A DNA stretch of 64,000 nt from Arthrobacter sp. PsM3. GTDB taxonomy: Bacteria; Actinomycetota; Actinomycetes; Actinomycetales; Micrococcaceae. The translations under genes were made by a program, and so were the position numbers. The notes beneath the pieces were generated by a model. It did no database searches and was not told the origin of the DNA. It saw nothing but the letters and a program-made list of their open reading frames with translations. The stretch lies in contig NZ_JARUXE010000017.1 of the NCBI RefSeq assembly GCF_030433895.1, positions 1-64,000 on the forward strand, written 5' to 3'. This document shows, piece by piece, positions 28,327 through 36,788 of this stretch. Each line of letters starts with the position of its first letter. Position 1 is the first letter of the stretch.

Positions 28327-29988
28327 CTAGCGGCTGCTCACCTGGCCGAACAATTTCGCGACGGGTGCGAGCACGATCGGGCGGGCGGCGTACCACCCGG
28401 CCACCGTGATGGCGATGGCGGCCGTGAAGAGCCAGAACCCGACCCAGTTCACCGCGTCGGTGCCCCCGAACATGTGGTTCAGGTTGCGCAGCGCCCCGGT
28501 CGAGAACACCAGGAACACGTGGATGAGAATGAACAGCACAAAAAACAGCATCGTCGGGAAATGAACCGCGCGCGCAACCTCCACCGGGTAGATCCTGTTC
28601 AGCGTCTTCGCGTCCTTCGGCCAGAGCTCGCTCATGCGCACCCCCGTGATCGCCGCGAGCGGGGCCGCGATGAACACCACGAGGAAGTACATGAGCTGCT
28701 GCAGGCTGTTGTAGTTCACCCAGCCGTTCTCAACGGGCCAATCGAGGGTCATGTACTGCAGGAGCGCGGAGAGCGCATTCGGGAAGACCTCCCAGCTGGT
28801 CGGTACGATTCGCATCCAGTGGCCGGAGGCAAACAGCAGCACTGCAAAGATGAGCCCGTTGACCAGCCATAAGATGTCGAGCGACTGGTGCAGCCACAGG
28901 TTGATGCTGATTTTCTTGCCGCCGCGCTTGGGCGTCCAGAACGCCGGCGGCTTCTGCTGGGTGCGCACCTGATAGCCGGAGCGGATGATGAGTACCATCA
29001 TGAAAATGTTCAGGAAGTGCGCCCACTGGGCCCACCACGGGAAGCCGGACTCGGCCGTATCGGGCAGGCTGTATTCGCCGGGGTACCTCGCGAGGAATTC
29101 CGGCACACCTGGCAGTGTCGTCACGCCCCGCGCGGCGAGCACAAGAATCGCTGCGGCGGCCACGGCGCCGAGCGCGAGGAGCACGACGCGCCTTATCCAC
29201 TGACCCAAGGTGCGCGTACCGTAGAGCCTTGCCTCGGCCTTTGGCCTCGCTGGCTTCTCCGCCGCGACGGACTGTGCCACCGATGCCGGGGCGGCGGTGA
29301 CCGCAGGTGCATTCGCGGTTACTGACGGCTCCGCCTCGGCAACGGTCTCCGCCACGCTGATTGCAGGGGCAGGGGCAGGGGCATGGGCCTGAGTGACGTG
29401 TTCGGGGGCTGCCTGCACCGCGGGGGCAGCAGCGGCCGCCGGAGCAAGTCCAGCCGGCGGCCACGGATCACCACTGGGGACCCGGGGAAGCCCGCGACGA
29501 AGCGGGGTGGTTCCCGTCGCCGGTGTGGCCGGTGCGGTGGCCGGGACAGCGGCAGGTGCTGCCACTGCCGGCAGTGCCTGCACTGCAGCATTTGCGGGCG
29601 GCGTGGGCGCGGCGCCCGCGGCGGGAGCGACGGACGGAGCCGCCACTGATACCGGAACCTCACCCGCTGGCGGCCAAGGCTCGCCGCCGGGCACGCGCGG
29701 CAGCCCGCGGCGAAGCTGCCGCGCCACCACGGCGCCTGCGTTCACTGACGGGACTGGAACGGACACCGTCGCACCCGGCGCCGTTTCCCGGGCAGCAGCG
29801 GGTGCGGCGGGCGTGGCAGCAGCAGGCGCGGCGGCCGCCGGCACGGCGGTGACCGAACCCGCCCCGGACACAGACGCCGACCCGGCTGCCGTGAGAATGC
29901 GTGCGGGCGCCCGGCCTGCTGCAGGCCAGGGGTCGCCACCTTCGACGCGCGGCAGGCCCCGCCGAATGGACTGAGACAGGGTTGCCAT
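28327..29988 (-). CDS. ETF-linked membrane cytochrome b with triple RRGLPRV motif arm
   Basis: 553 residues. Residues 1-255 are a Pro/Ala/Val-rich, probably disordered arm with three near-identical motifs RRGLPRVxGGxPWPxAG at 9-25, 93-109 and 164-180. The rest is a di-heme cytochrome b (b561/formate dehydrogenase gamma-like) with about five helices: one at 267-287, then 320-338, 367-388, 430-450, 475-497 and 515-533. Candidate heme histidines are H323, H367, H390, H477 and H490. Its ATG abuts the etfA stop with no gap, so it is made with the ETF subunits and probably passes their electrons to quinone. That link is inference from gene order. The repeat arm is unusual for a cytochrome b. Confidence 0.8.
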   Translation of the reverse strand: MATLSQSIRRGLPRVEGGDPWPAAGRAPARILTAAGSASVSGAGSVTAVPAAAAPAAATPAAPAAARETAPGATVSVPVPSVNAGAVVARQLRRGLPRVPGGEPWPPAGEVPVSVAAPSVAPAAGAAPTPPANAAVQALPAVAAPAAVPATAPATPATGTTPLRRGLPRVPSGDPWPPAGLAPAAAAAPAVQAAPEHVTQAHAPAPAPAISVAETVAEAEPSVTANAPAVTAAPASVAQSVAAEKPARPKAEARLYGTRTLGQWIRRVVLLALGAVAAAAILVLAARGVTTLPGVPEFLARYPGEYSLPDTAESGFPWWAQWAHFLNIFMMVLIIRSGYQVRTQQKPPAFWTPKRGGKKISINLWLHQSLDILWLVNGLIFAVLLFASGHWMRIVPTSWEVFPNALSALLQYMTLDWPVENGWVNYNSLQQLMYFLVVFIAAPLAAITGVRMSELWPKDAKTLNRIYPVEVARAVHFPTMLFFVLFILIHVFLVFSTGALRNLNHMFGGTDAVNWVGFWLFTAAIAITVAGWYAARPIVLAPVAKLFGQVSSR

Positions 29989-30972
29989 CTACTTCTTCCG
30001 AGCCTCAAGTGCGTTGATCAGCTGGGGTACCACCTTGAAGAGGTCGCCGACCACACCAAAGTCGGCGATCTCGAAGATCGGCGCGTCTGAATCCTTGTTG
30101 ATGGCGACGATCATCTTCGAGGTCTGCATGCCAGCCCGGTGCTGAATCGCGCCGGAAATGCCCAGTGCGACATACAACTGTGATGACACGGAGACCCCGG
30201 TCTGGCCGACCTGTTGCGACTGCGGAATGTAGCCTGCATCCACCGCGGCACGCGAAGCACCAACGGCAGCGCCGAGGGTATCGGCGAGCTGTTCAACGAG
30301 GGCAAACTGTTCCTCCGACCCGAGGCCGCGGCCACCCGCGACAACCTTGGCGGCACCACGCAGCTCCGGCCGCGAGGTGGCGGCAACTGCCTCCTCGAAC
30401 GCATCGATCCGCGCGGTCGGCTTGTCAGAGCGCGTCACAGCCAAGGCCTCCGACACCGGCGGCTGAGCCGTAGCACGGGCCTCGATGGAGCCCTGGCGAA
30501 CCGTAATCACCGGTGCCCCAAACGTGGACGCTGACGTCACGTTGTAGGCGCCGCCGTAAACGGAGTGGTGTGCCACGACGCCCAAGTCATCACGTGACAC
30601 TCCGACCGCATCGGCAGAAACCGCTGCACGGGTGCGAGCGGCGTAACGGCCAGCGAGGTCGCGCCCGTTCAGGGAATGCGAAATCAGGATCGCGTCCGGC
30701 TGCACCTGCTCCGCAGCGGCGGCAAGCGCGTCCACGCCCGGCACGCCGAGCTCGGAAGGATCCGGGGTCTCCGCGATCAGTACGCGCACGGCACCAAGGC
30801 CCGCGGCCTCCGCAGCGGCGGCGCTCCCGGCGCCGGGTGCGGCGAGTACCAATGCAATTGGCGTGCCGACTCCAGCGGCAGCGCCGAAGAGTCCGGGTGC
30901 AGCCTTCTCCAGTTCACCGGAAGACCGGGTTTCAACGACGACGAGGATTGCGTCACGAGGGAATTCAGTCAT
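29989..30972 (-). CDS. etfA: Electron transfer flavoprotein subunit alpha (FixB-like)
   Basis: 327 residues. The C-terminal FAD domain is canonical: [50 protein letters not shown] and [23 protein letters not shown]. The N-terminal domain starts [21 protein letters not shown]. With EtfB it forms a soluble FAD heterodimer that collects electrons from flavin dehydrogenases. Order etfB-etfA-cytochrome b, gaps of 11 and 0 bases. Confidence 0.94.
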   Translation of the reverse strand: MTEFPRDAILVVVETRSSGELEKAAPGLFGAAAGVGTPIALVLAAPGAGSAAAAEAAGLGAVRVLIAETPDPSELGVPGVDALAAAAEQVQPDAILISHSLNGRDLAGRYAARTRAAVSADAVGVSRDDLGVVAHHSVYGGAYNVTSASTFGAPVITVRQGSIEARATAQPPVSEALAVTRSDKPTARIDAFEEAVAATSRPELRGAAKVVAGGRGLGSEEQFALVEQLADTLGAAVGASRAAVDAGYIPQSQQVGQTGVSVSSQLYVALGISGAIQHRAGMQTSKMIVAINKDSDAPIFEIADFGVVGDLFKVVPQLINALEARKK

Positions 30973-30983
30973 GTCGATGCTCC

Positions 30984-31760
30984 TTACGCCAGTCGGTTCT
31001 CTACGAGGAAGTCAGCGAGTTTCTCGCCGGCATCACCCTCGTCAATGATCTTTACGCCCGCCGCGCGCGGAGGCCTCTCTGCAACGGTCAGCATGATCGA
31101 ACGCGCCGCCTCCGGGTTGTCCGCCGTGATCCCGAGGTCTGCGAGGGTAAGCAGCTCAAGAGGCTTCTTCTTCGCGGCCATAATTCCTTTGAAGTTCGGG
31201 AAGCGCGCCCCGGGAAGCGCTTCCGTAATGGAAATCACCGCGGGCAGGTTCGCCGATACCGTCTGCACACCGGCGTCAACGGGCCGGGACCCGGACACGC
31301 CGCCGTCGCTGATTGCTACGGAGCTGAGGCCGGTAGCATGCGGCACGTCAAGCAGTTCTGCAAGCATCGCGGGGATCATGCCGCCGGATCCATCGGTGGA
31401 GACGTTGCCAGTGATGACAAGGTCAAACCCAACGCGACGGATCGCTGCTGCAAGGGTTTCAGCCGTGAGTCCAAGATCCGCACCGCGAAGCGCTTCGTCA
31501 GAGACGTGGATGGCGCTCCCCGCGCCCATCGCAAGCCCCTTGCGGATCGTTGCCGTCGCACCCTCGGGAGCGAGGGAGAGGAGCGCGACTTCAGTGCCCT
31601 CGTTCGCGTCGGCGTAGGTCAGGGCCAGCTCCAGGGCCCGCTCGCCGATCTCATCAATGACCGCCTCGCTGGCTCCTCGATCGGCGAGGCCTGTTTCAAG
31701 GTTCAGTTTTCGGTCCCCGTATGTGTCGGGGACCTCCTTTACTAGGACGATAATCTTCAT
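30984..31760 (-). CDS. etfB: Electron transfer flavoprotein subunit beta (FixA-like)
   Basis: 258 residues starting [24 protein letters not shown], with the AMP-binding/signature regions [23 protein letters not shown] and [30 protein letters not shown]. First gene of the etf-cytochrome operon, with AGGAAGAG upstream. A TetR gene is divergent, and a 36-base palindrome at 31920-31955 between them is a likely shared operator. No acyl-CoA dehydrogenase or ETF:quinone oxidoreductase gene is nearby, so the electron donor is not evident. Confidence 0.93.
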   Translation of the reverse strand: MKIIVLVKEVPDTYGDRKLNLETGLADRGASEAVIDEIGERALELALTYADANEGTEVALLSLAPEGATATIRKGLAMGAGSAIHVSDEALRGADLGLTAETLAAAIRRVGFDLVITGNVSTDGSGGMIPAMLAELLDVPHATGLSSVAISDGGVSGSRPVDAGVQTVSANLPAVISITEALPGARFPNFKGIMAAKKKPLELLTLADLGITADNPEAARSIMLTVAERPPRAAGVKIIDEGDAGEKLADFLVENRLA

Positions 31761-31919
31761 CGATGGCTCTTCCTGTGGCGGGCTTGTCTCTATGGAGGAG
31801 ACATGTCGAAGCTCTCTTGAGTCTACGAAAGTCGCGGCGATCCTGGCGCACAGTGCCCGTGTCGTGAACTACGGCATCAGTCTTCGTCCTTGGCGGTGCG
31901 GGGCTATCGAAGAAGTTGG

Positions 31920-31955
31920 CCTAATGGTAGTAGTCTTTTGCCTACGACTATTAGG
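31920..31955. promoter_or_regulatory. Imperfect palindrome, likely TetR operator
   Basis: The left arm CCTAATGGTAGTAG and the right arm CTACGACTATTAGG match at 12 of 14 positions around an 8-base centre. It lies 37 bases before the tetR start and 160 bases before the etfB start. Confidence 0.6.
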
Positions 31956-31992
31956 TTACGTGCGAAAGAACGTGGGAAAGAAGGAGCCGACC

Positions 31993-32589
31993 GTGGCACG
32001 AGCAGGCCTGACAGCCGAACGCCTCGCGCAAGGAGGAGCCGATCTTGCCGACGAAATCGGCTTTGAGCAGGTGACGGTTGCCGGACTGGCGCGCCGATTC
32101 AAGGTGAAGCCGGCGAGTCTGTATTTCCACGTCAGAAGCTCCGCGGACCTCAAGGCCCGCGTTGCGCTGGTCGCCCTCGCCGAACTCGCGGACCGTGCGT
32201 CGGAGGCTGTGGCCGGCCGGTCCCGCGAGGCGGCTCTCGCGGCTTTGGGGAACGCGTATCGGAACTATGCCCATGAGCATCCGGGACGTTTCGCCGCCAT
32301 GCAACTGCGGCTCGACTCCGAGACGGCCGCGCGGAGCGACGGGCCGCGGCACACCCGCCTGATGCGGGCAATCCTCCGTGAATACCAGCTGAGCGAGGCT
32401 GATCAGACCCATGCTGTCCGCCTGCTCGGCAGCACATTCCAGGGCTACGTGAGCCTGGAGCTGAGCGGAAGTTTCAGCCACAGTGAGCCCTCATCCAACG
32501 AGAGCTGGGAGCACATCATCCACGGACTCCACATCCTGTTGCAGAACTGGCAAGTGCGCCAACCGGACACAGCAAACAACCGAGAATGA
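31993..32589 (+). CDS. TetR family transcriptional regulator
   Basis: 198 residues from GTG 31993, which has AAGGAG six bases upstream. The N-terminal helix-turn-helix is LADEIGFEQVTVAGLARRFKVKPASLYFHVRS (about 16-47), and the ligand/dimer domain has the TetR_C-like pattern YRNYAHEHPGRFAAMQL. It is probably autoregulated through the palindrome at 31920-31955 and may also control the divergent etfBA-cytochrome operon. The SGNH hydrolase gene follows after seven bases, so its inducer may be a substrate or product of that enzyme. Confidence 0.88.
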   Translation: MARAGLTAERLAQGGADLADEIGFEQVTVAGLARRFKVKPASLYFHVRSSADLKARVALVALAELADRASEAVAGRSREAALAALGNAYRNYAHEHPGRFAAMQLRLDSETAARSDGPRHTRLMRAILREYQLSEADQTHAVRLLGSTFQGYVSLELSGSFSHSEPSSNESWEHIIHGLHILLQNWQVRQPDTANNRE

Positions 32590-32596
32590 CGAGGGC

Positions 32597-33793
32597 ATGA
32601 CAATCACTGACTGGACCACCACCACCCCCATCCCGGCTGCCTTCTTCAGGGGTGTCCTTGAACTCGAACAGACCGGCCGCGGGGTCCTGCCCCACCGACT
32701 CCCGGCGAGGGCACGCGTTCAGGCCAATGACCCGCAGTTGTCCATGGCGGTAGCTCAACCATCTGGTGTCAGGCTTGCTTTCCGGACGGGCGCCAGCGCT
32801 CTGGAGCTTGACACGCTGCGCTCCCGATCGACGTACTCCGGTGTGCCGCCGAGGCCGGACGGAGTGGTCGAGCTAGTCGTAAATGGCCAAGTCCTCGGCA
32901 GTTCCGTGACCAGTGGCGGGAACGCCGTGACGATCGACATGGCCACAGGAGCCGCCACCAAGGTGGTTGGCCCCGCCTGCACGAGTCGATTCGTGGACCT
33001 CCCGGAGGGAATCAAGGACATCGAACTGTGGTTGCCCCACAACGAGACGACGGAACTCATTGCACTTCGCACCAATGCATCGGTGGAACCCAGTCCACCG
33101 GCCGGGCGGCCGAGATGGCTGCATCACGGCAGTTCAATTAGTCAAGGATCCAATGCCACCCGTCCGACGACGATTTGGCCGGCGGTCGCCGGGCGCTTGG
33201 GTGGCGCCGATCTGACGAATCTGGGTTTTGGCGGCAGTGCGCTCCTCGACCAGTTCACGGCACGCGCCATACGCGACACACCCGCCGAACTGATCAGCCT
33301 AAAAATCGGCATCAACCTCGTCAACCTCGACCTGATGCGTTTACGCGCGTTCGGGCCGGCTGTCCACGGTTTCCTTGACACCATCCGCGACGGACACCCA
33401 GCGACACCACTGTTGGTCGTATCGCCCATCCACTGTCCGATCCATGAGAAAACCCCTGGGCCAGGCGCCTTCGACCCCGAGGCGCTCGCGGCCGGTGAGC
33501 TCCGGTTCCGAGCGACCGGAGACCCCTCCGAGCGTGCTGCCGGCAAGCTCACCCTCGGCGTGATCCGGGATGAGTTGAACCGGATCGTTTGCCAGCGGTC
33601 TCTGGACGACGCGAACCTGTACTACCTGGACGGCCGCGAACTATATGGAGAGCAGGACTCGATCGAGCTCCCGCTCCCAGATGCACTGCATCCGGATGCG
33701 GCAACGCACCAGCTGATGGGGGAACGTTTCGCACGCCTGGCATTTGCTGCAGGCACTGCGCTGTCGACTACCGGGTATCGATCCAACGTGTGA
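32597..33793 (+). CDS. SGNH/GDSL family hydrolase
   Basis: 398 residues. An N-terminal beta-rich domain (about 1-170) precedes an SGNH esterase core: block I RWLHHGSSISQGS (nucleophile Ser), block II NLGFGGSALLD (Gly), block III KIGINLVN (Asn) and block V DALHPDAATH (Asp/His). There is no signal peptide, so it is likely cytoplasmic. Substrate unknown; relatives deacetylate sugars or cleave esters. ATG 32597 has GAGGG just upstream. It forms an operon with the preceding tetR gene. Confidence 0.85.
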   Translation: MTITDWTTTTPIPAAFFRGVLELEQTGRGVLPHRLPARARVQANDPQLSMAVAQPSGVRLAFRTGASALELDTLRSRSTYSGVPPRPDGVVELVVNGQVLGSSVTSGGNAVTIDMATGAATKVVGPACTSRFVDLPEGIKDIELWLPHNETTELIALRTNASVEPSPPAGRPRWLHHGSSISQGSNATRPTTIWPAVAGRLGGADLTNLGFGGSALLDQFTARAIRDTPAELISLKIGINLVNLDLMRLRAFGPAVHGFLDTIRDGHPATPLLVVSPIHCPIHEKTPGPGAFDPEALAAGELRFRATGDPSERAAGKLTLGVIRDELNRIVCQRSLDDANLYYLDGRELYGEQDSIELPLPDALHPDAATHQLMGERFARLAFAAGTALSTTGYRSNV

Positions 33794-33958
33794 TCCGATC
33801 GCGCAGACTCCAAGTCCCGGCGGGATCGCCCACGTGGAGCCCGCACGCTCGCGCAACCCGGCCTCCGCGCAGGTTGGGCGCAGCTGGCACTCCTTGTACC
33901 GTGAACTACGGGCCAGGCTGTGCTGTCGACGAGGCCGCGCGATTCTAAGGAGCTAGCT

Positions 33959-35050
33959 ATGGGCAGGTCACACCGGACATCGCATCATGAACCCGACACG
34001 GCTGTTGAGCTGAACCCCCGGTTCAGCCGGCCGGGGGAGTCCACCATCTTTCCGCGCTTCACGATTCCCGACGGGGAGTCCCTGCCCTCGACCGCCTATC
34101 AGGTTGTCCACGATGAGGCGATGCTGACCCAACCTTGTCCTCAGCTCAGCTCAGCTGTCCAGGTGTGCTGGGAGAAATTCTGCAACTACTGGGAGGTGGA
34201 AGCCCGCTTTGTTCCGGTATCGGTGGAACACCCGATGCTTGACGGCCATGACCTGGACCGTTACGTGGACGAGAACACCATTGGCATCGTCGCCTACACC
34301 GGCATATACGAACCGGTCGAGCTTATCTCGGCAGCTCTGGACGAAATTCAAGTACGCCGTGGCCTGGATGTTCCCATCCACGTGGACGGGGCCTCCGGGG
34401 CCATGATCGCACCCTTCCTGCAGCCGGAGGTTGAGTGGGACTTCCGGCTCCCCAGGGTCGCGTCGATCAACACCTCGGGCCACAAATACGGACTGGTGTA
34501 CCCCGGCCTCGGTTGGGTCGTGTGGCGGGACGAAGAGGCGCTCCCCGATGACCTGATCTTCCACGTCAGCTATCTCGGCGGGGACATGCCGACCTTCGCC
34601 CTGAACTTTTCACGGCCCGGCGCCCAGGTGCTGCTGCAGTATTACCTCTTTCTCCGGCTCGGCTTTGCCGGTTACAAGTCCGTGCAAGCCATGTCCCGCG
34701 ACGTGGCGCTCTACCTCTCCGGCGAAATCGGAGCCATGGAGCCCTTCACCCTGTGGAGCGACGGGTCTGACATCCCGGTCTTTGCATGGCAGCTCACCGA
34801 CGGCCACACCGGAAACTGGAACCTTCACCACCTGTCCGAGCGCCTCCGGATGAACGGGTGGTTCGTTCCGGCCTACCCCATGCCCGCAGGGCTCAGCGAG
34901 GTCACGGTGCAAAGGATCGTTGTCCGTAACGGCTTCACACGCGACCTCGCATCCAGCTTCCTGACTGACCTCAAAAAGGAAGTTGCCTACCTGGACGGGC
35001 TGACCGCGCCGATGCCCCCGCGCGGGCAAACACAGGCATTCCACCACTAG
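33959..35050 (+). pseudogene. gadB: Glutamate decarboxylase with internal in-frame deletions
   Basis: The reading frame is open (363 codons) and clearly GadB from end to end, but GadB is normally about 460 residues. After YQVVHDEAML (residue 56) the text jumps within a few odd residues (TQPCPQL) to SSAVQVCWEKFCNYW, so about 100 residues are missing. These include the DGNARxNLATF segment and the TGSSEA loop that holds the PLP phosphate. A second gap of five to six residues lies at IGIVA/YTGIYEP (about 112), where GVTYTG is expected. The PLP lysine is kept (SGHKYG, K176). The enzyme should not fold or bind PLP normally. ATG 33959 has AAGGAG upstream. A class II amidotransferase gene follows after 26 bases. 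Confidence 0.82.
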
Positions 35051-35076
35051 CCAGCGCTCGAGAGGAGGAGCTTGCC

Positions 35077-35946
35077 ATGTGCCGATTATTCGGGCTGCAC
35101 GCCGGTCCCCGACCGGTCCGCGCCACTTTCTGGCTCCTGGACGCCCCGGACAGCCTCGCCGAGCAAAGCCATCGGGAACCCGACGGGGCCGGCATAGGGA
35201 CTTTCGATGCGGACGGCAGAGCCCGAGTGGCCAAACAGCCGCTTGCCGCGTGGGAGGACCACGCCTTCGCTCGCGAAGCGCGGGATCTGAAGAGCACGAC
35301 GTTCCTGGCCCACGTGCGGTATGCCAGCACCGGCGCACACACCATGGTCAACACGCACCCGTTCGAACAGGACGGGCGGCTGTTCGCCCACAACGGCGCC
35401 TTCAGTGGTCTCGAACGGCTCGATCAGCATCTGGCCCGGCTTGGCGTGACAGACCTCGTTCAGGGTCAGACCGACAGTGAACGCCTCTTCGCGCTCATCA
35501 CCGCTGAGACCCGACGGACCGGCGGCGACGTCGGAGCCGGGATCACCAGGGCGATCAACTGGGTCGCTGAGGAGTTGTCCGTCTTTAGCCTGAACCTCAT
35601 CGTGACCACGGCTACGGATCTTTGGGCCGTCAGGTACCCGGCAACCCACGAGCTACACATGCTGGAACGGGACCCTGCCGCCGAACCGGCTCCCGCGGCC
35701 CCACTGAACGCCCGGAGCAACCGGATCCACTCCCGCAGCACGGATCTATCGCTCTCCCCGCATGTCCTCTTCGCTACCGAACCGATGGACCAAAACCCGG
35801 GCTGGCGTCCCATGGCACCCGGCGAACTGGTACACGTCAGCCCGGTCCTGGCGGTGACCGCCACCTTCCCCTTCCCGGACGCCCTTGCGCATCCCCTCAC
35901 TCTCTCCGATCTTGAACCGTCGGCGGCGGCCTCCCAGAAGCCTTGA
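35077..35946 (+). CDS. Class II glutamine amidotransferase (YafJ/EgtC-like)
   Basis: 289 residues beginning MCRLFG, where Cys2 becomes the N-terminal nucleophile. REPDGAGIGTF, HVRYASTG, NTHPFEQDGRLFAHNGAF and DSERLFALI are the Ntn amidotransferase motifs. It hydrolyses the amide of glutamine or a gamma-glutamyl compound. Such genes often accompany glutamate decarboxylase in actinobacteria; here the partner is damaged. GAGGAGGAG lies upstream of the ATG. The C-terminal third is variable. Confidence 0.88.
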   Translation: MCRLFGLHAGPRPVRATFWLLDAPDSLAEQSHREPDGAGIGTFDADGRARVAKQPLAAWEDHAFAREARDLKSTTFLAHVRYASTGAHTMVNTHPFEQDGRLFAHNGAFSGLERLDQHLARLGVTDLVQGQTDSERLFALITAETRRTGGDVGAGITRAINWVAEELSVFSLNLIVTTATDLWAVRYPATHELHMLERDPAAEPAPAAPLNARSNRIHSRSTDLSLSPHVLFATEPMDQNPGWRPMAPGELVHVSPVLAVTATFPFPDALAHPLTLSDLEPSAAASQKP

Positions 35947-36286
35947 CCCCGACGCCGGCCACCGAGCGGCCTGCGTTAACGAGAACGACGGCGGCGCTGC
36001 CACGTGCAGCGACCGATCATGAACTCGGAACTATGTGCAGCAAGTTCTTGAATATCGCTGGTGTGCCAATCAATTGGGAGCGATCGCAGGATCGGCCCGC
36101 GGCCGAGGGCAGCTCGGGGCACCCGGGGTGGGGCTGACTATCGGCGCTCGTTATCCGCGGTGAGGATCGCGGCTGCCTGCTGACTCCCCGTCCGGGTGCT
36201 CGTCTGTGCCGATGGAGACGCGCGTGCTGATGCGCCGAAGCGGCCGTCTTCGGGGGAGGTCAGCTGATCGCCTCCATGCCCAGACG
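35947..36286. other. Gene-free stretch
   Basis: 340 bases between the amidotransferase gene and the arr remnant. No reading frame, repeat or promoter-like element stands out. It is probably degraded DNA. Confidence 0.5.
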
Positions 36287-36560
36287 CTAGAGTTCCTCAA
36301 GGTGGTTCCGGATGTCCTGAAGCGCCTCGGGGGAGTGCGGCTGCCAGTCAACGATCTCGTCAACCACCCGCAGAGGGACCCGGATGCGGTAGGACCTGGC
36401 CGGGTGGCCGGGGAACTTTTTGTCCGTCAGATTGGGGTCATCCTCAAAGGGGCCCTCGGGTTCCACGCGGTAGATTCTTTCCCGTCCCTCGCCCACACCG
36501 AGTTCCGCTCCCCAAGTGGCCGCGTCCAGGGTTTGCGGTCAGGTAGATGTAGTCCGTACG
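36287..36560 (-). pseudogene. arr: Remnant of rifampin ADP-ribosyltransferase
   Basis: Codons on the minus strand from 36532 down read TLDAATWGAELGVGEGRERI, then RVEPEGPFEDDPNLTDKKFP and SYRIRVPLRVVDEIVDW, the conserved C-terminal two thirds of Arr, which inactivates rifamycins by ADP-ribosylation. Just upstream, RTDYIYLTA is in another frame; one extra A at about 36533 (GCA-A-ACC) breaks the frame. The N-terminal part with the HGT motif is not found. So the gene is truncated and frameshifted. No start or promoter is visible. Confidence 0.75.
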
Positions 36561-36718
36561 GGTCTGCCGTGGGTTCAGCAACAGCAGAGCCTAGTCCCTT
36601 AGAGGATAGGCCCGCCTCCAGGCACATTGTTCGCCGGCAACACTCCTGGGTCCCCGGCCAATCCATTGCGGGCCGATCCGCGCCGTGGGACGCTGAGGTG
36701 CAGGGAACCGCCAGACTG

Positions 36719-36758
36719 TTCTACACTCTGTAGAAGAATCTTTCTACGTTGTGTAGAA
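36719..36758. promoter_or_regulatory. Two tandem palindromic operators upstream of cydA
   Basis: TTCTACACTCTGTAGAA (36719-36735) and TTCTACGTTGTGTAGAA (36742-36758), centres 23 bases apart, end 30 bases before the cydA start. Half-sites and spacing equal the site upstream of blaI at 23731-23747. Confidence 0.8.
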
Positions 36759-36788
36759 GTTGCTCGCCTAGCAAAGTTAGGGACTGCC

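Noticed and set aside
31657..31992. Longer tetR start reaching into etfB
   Set aside because: The extra 112 codons overlap etfB antisense and the operator; GTG 31993 has a good ribosome site and starts the TetR homology.
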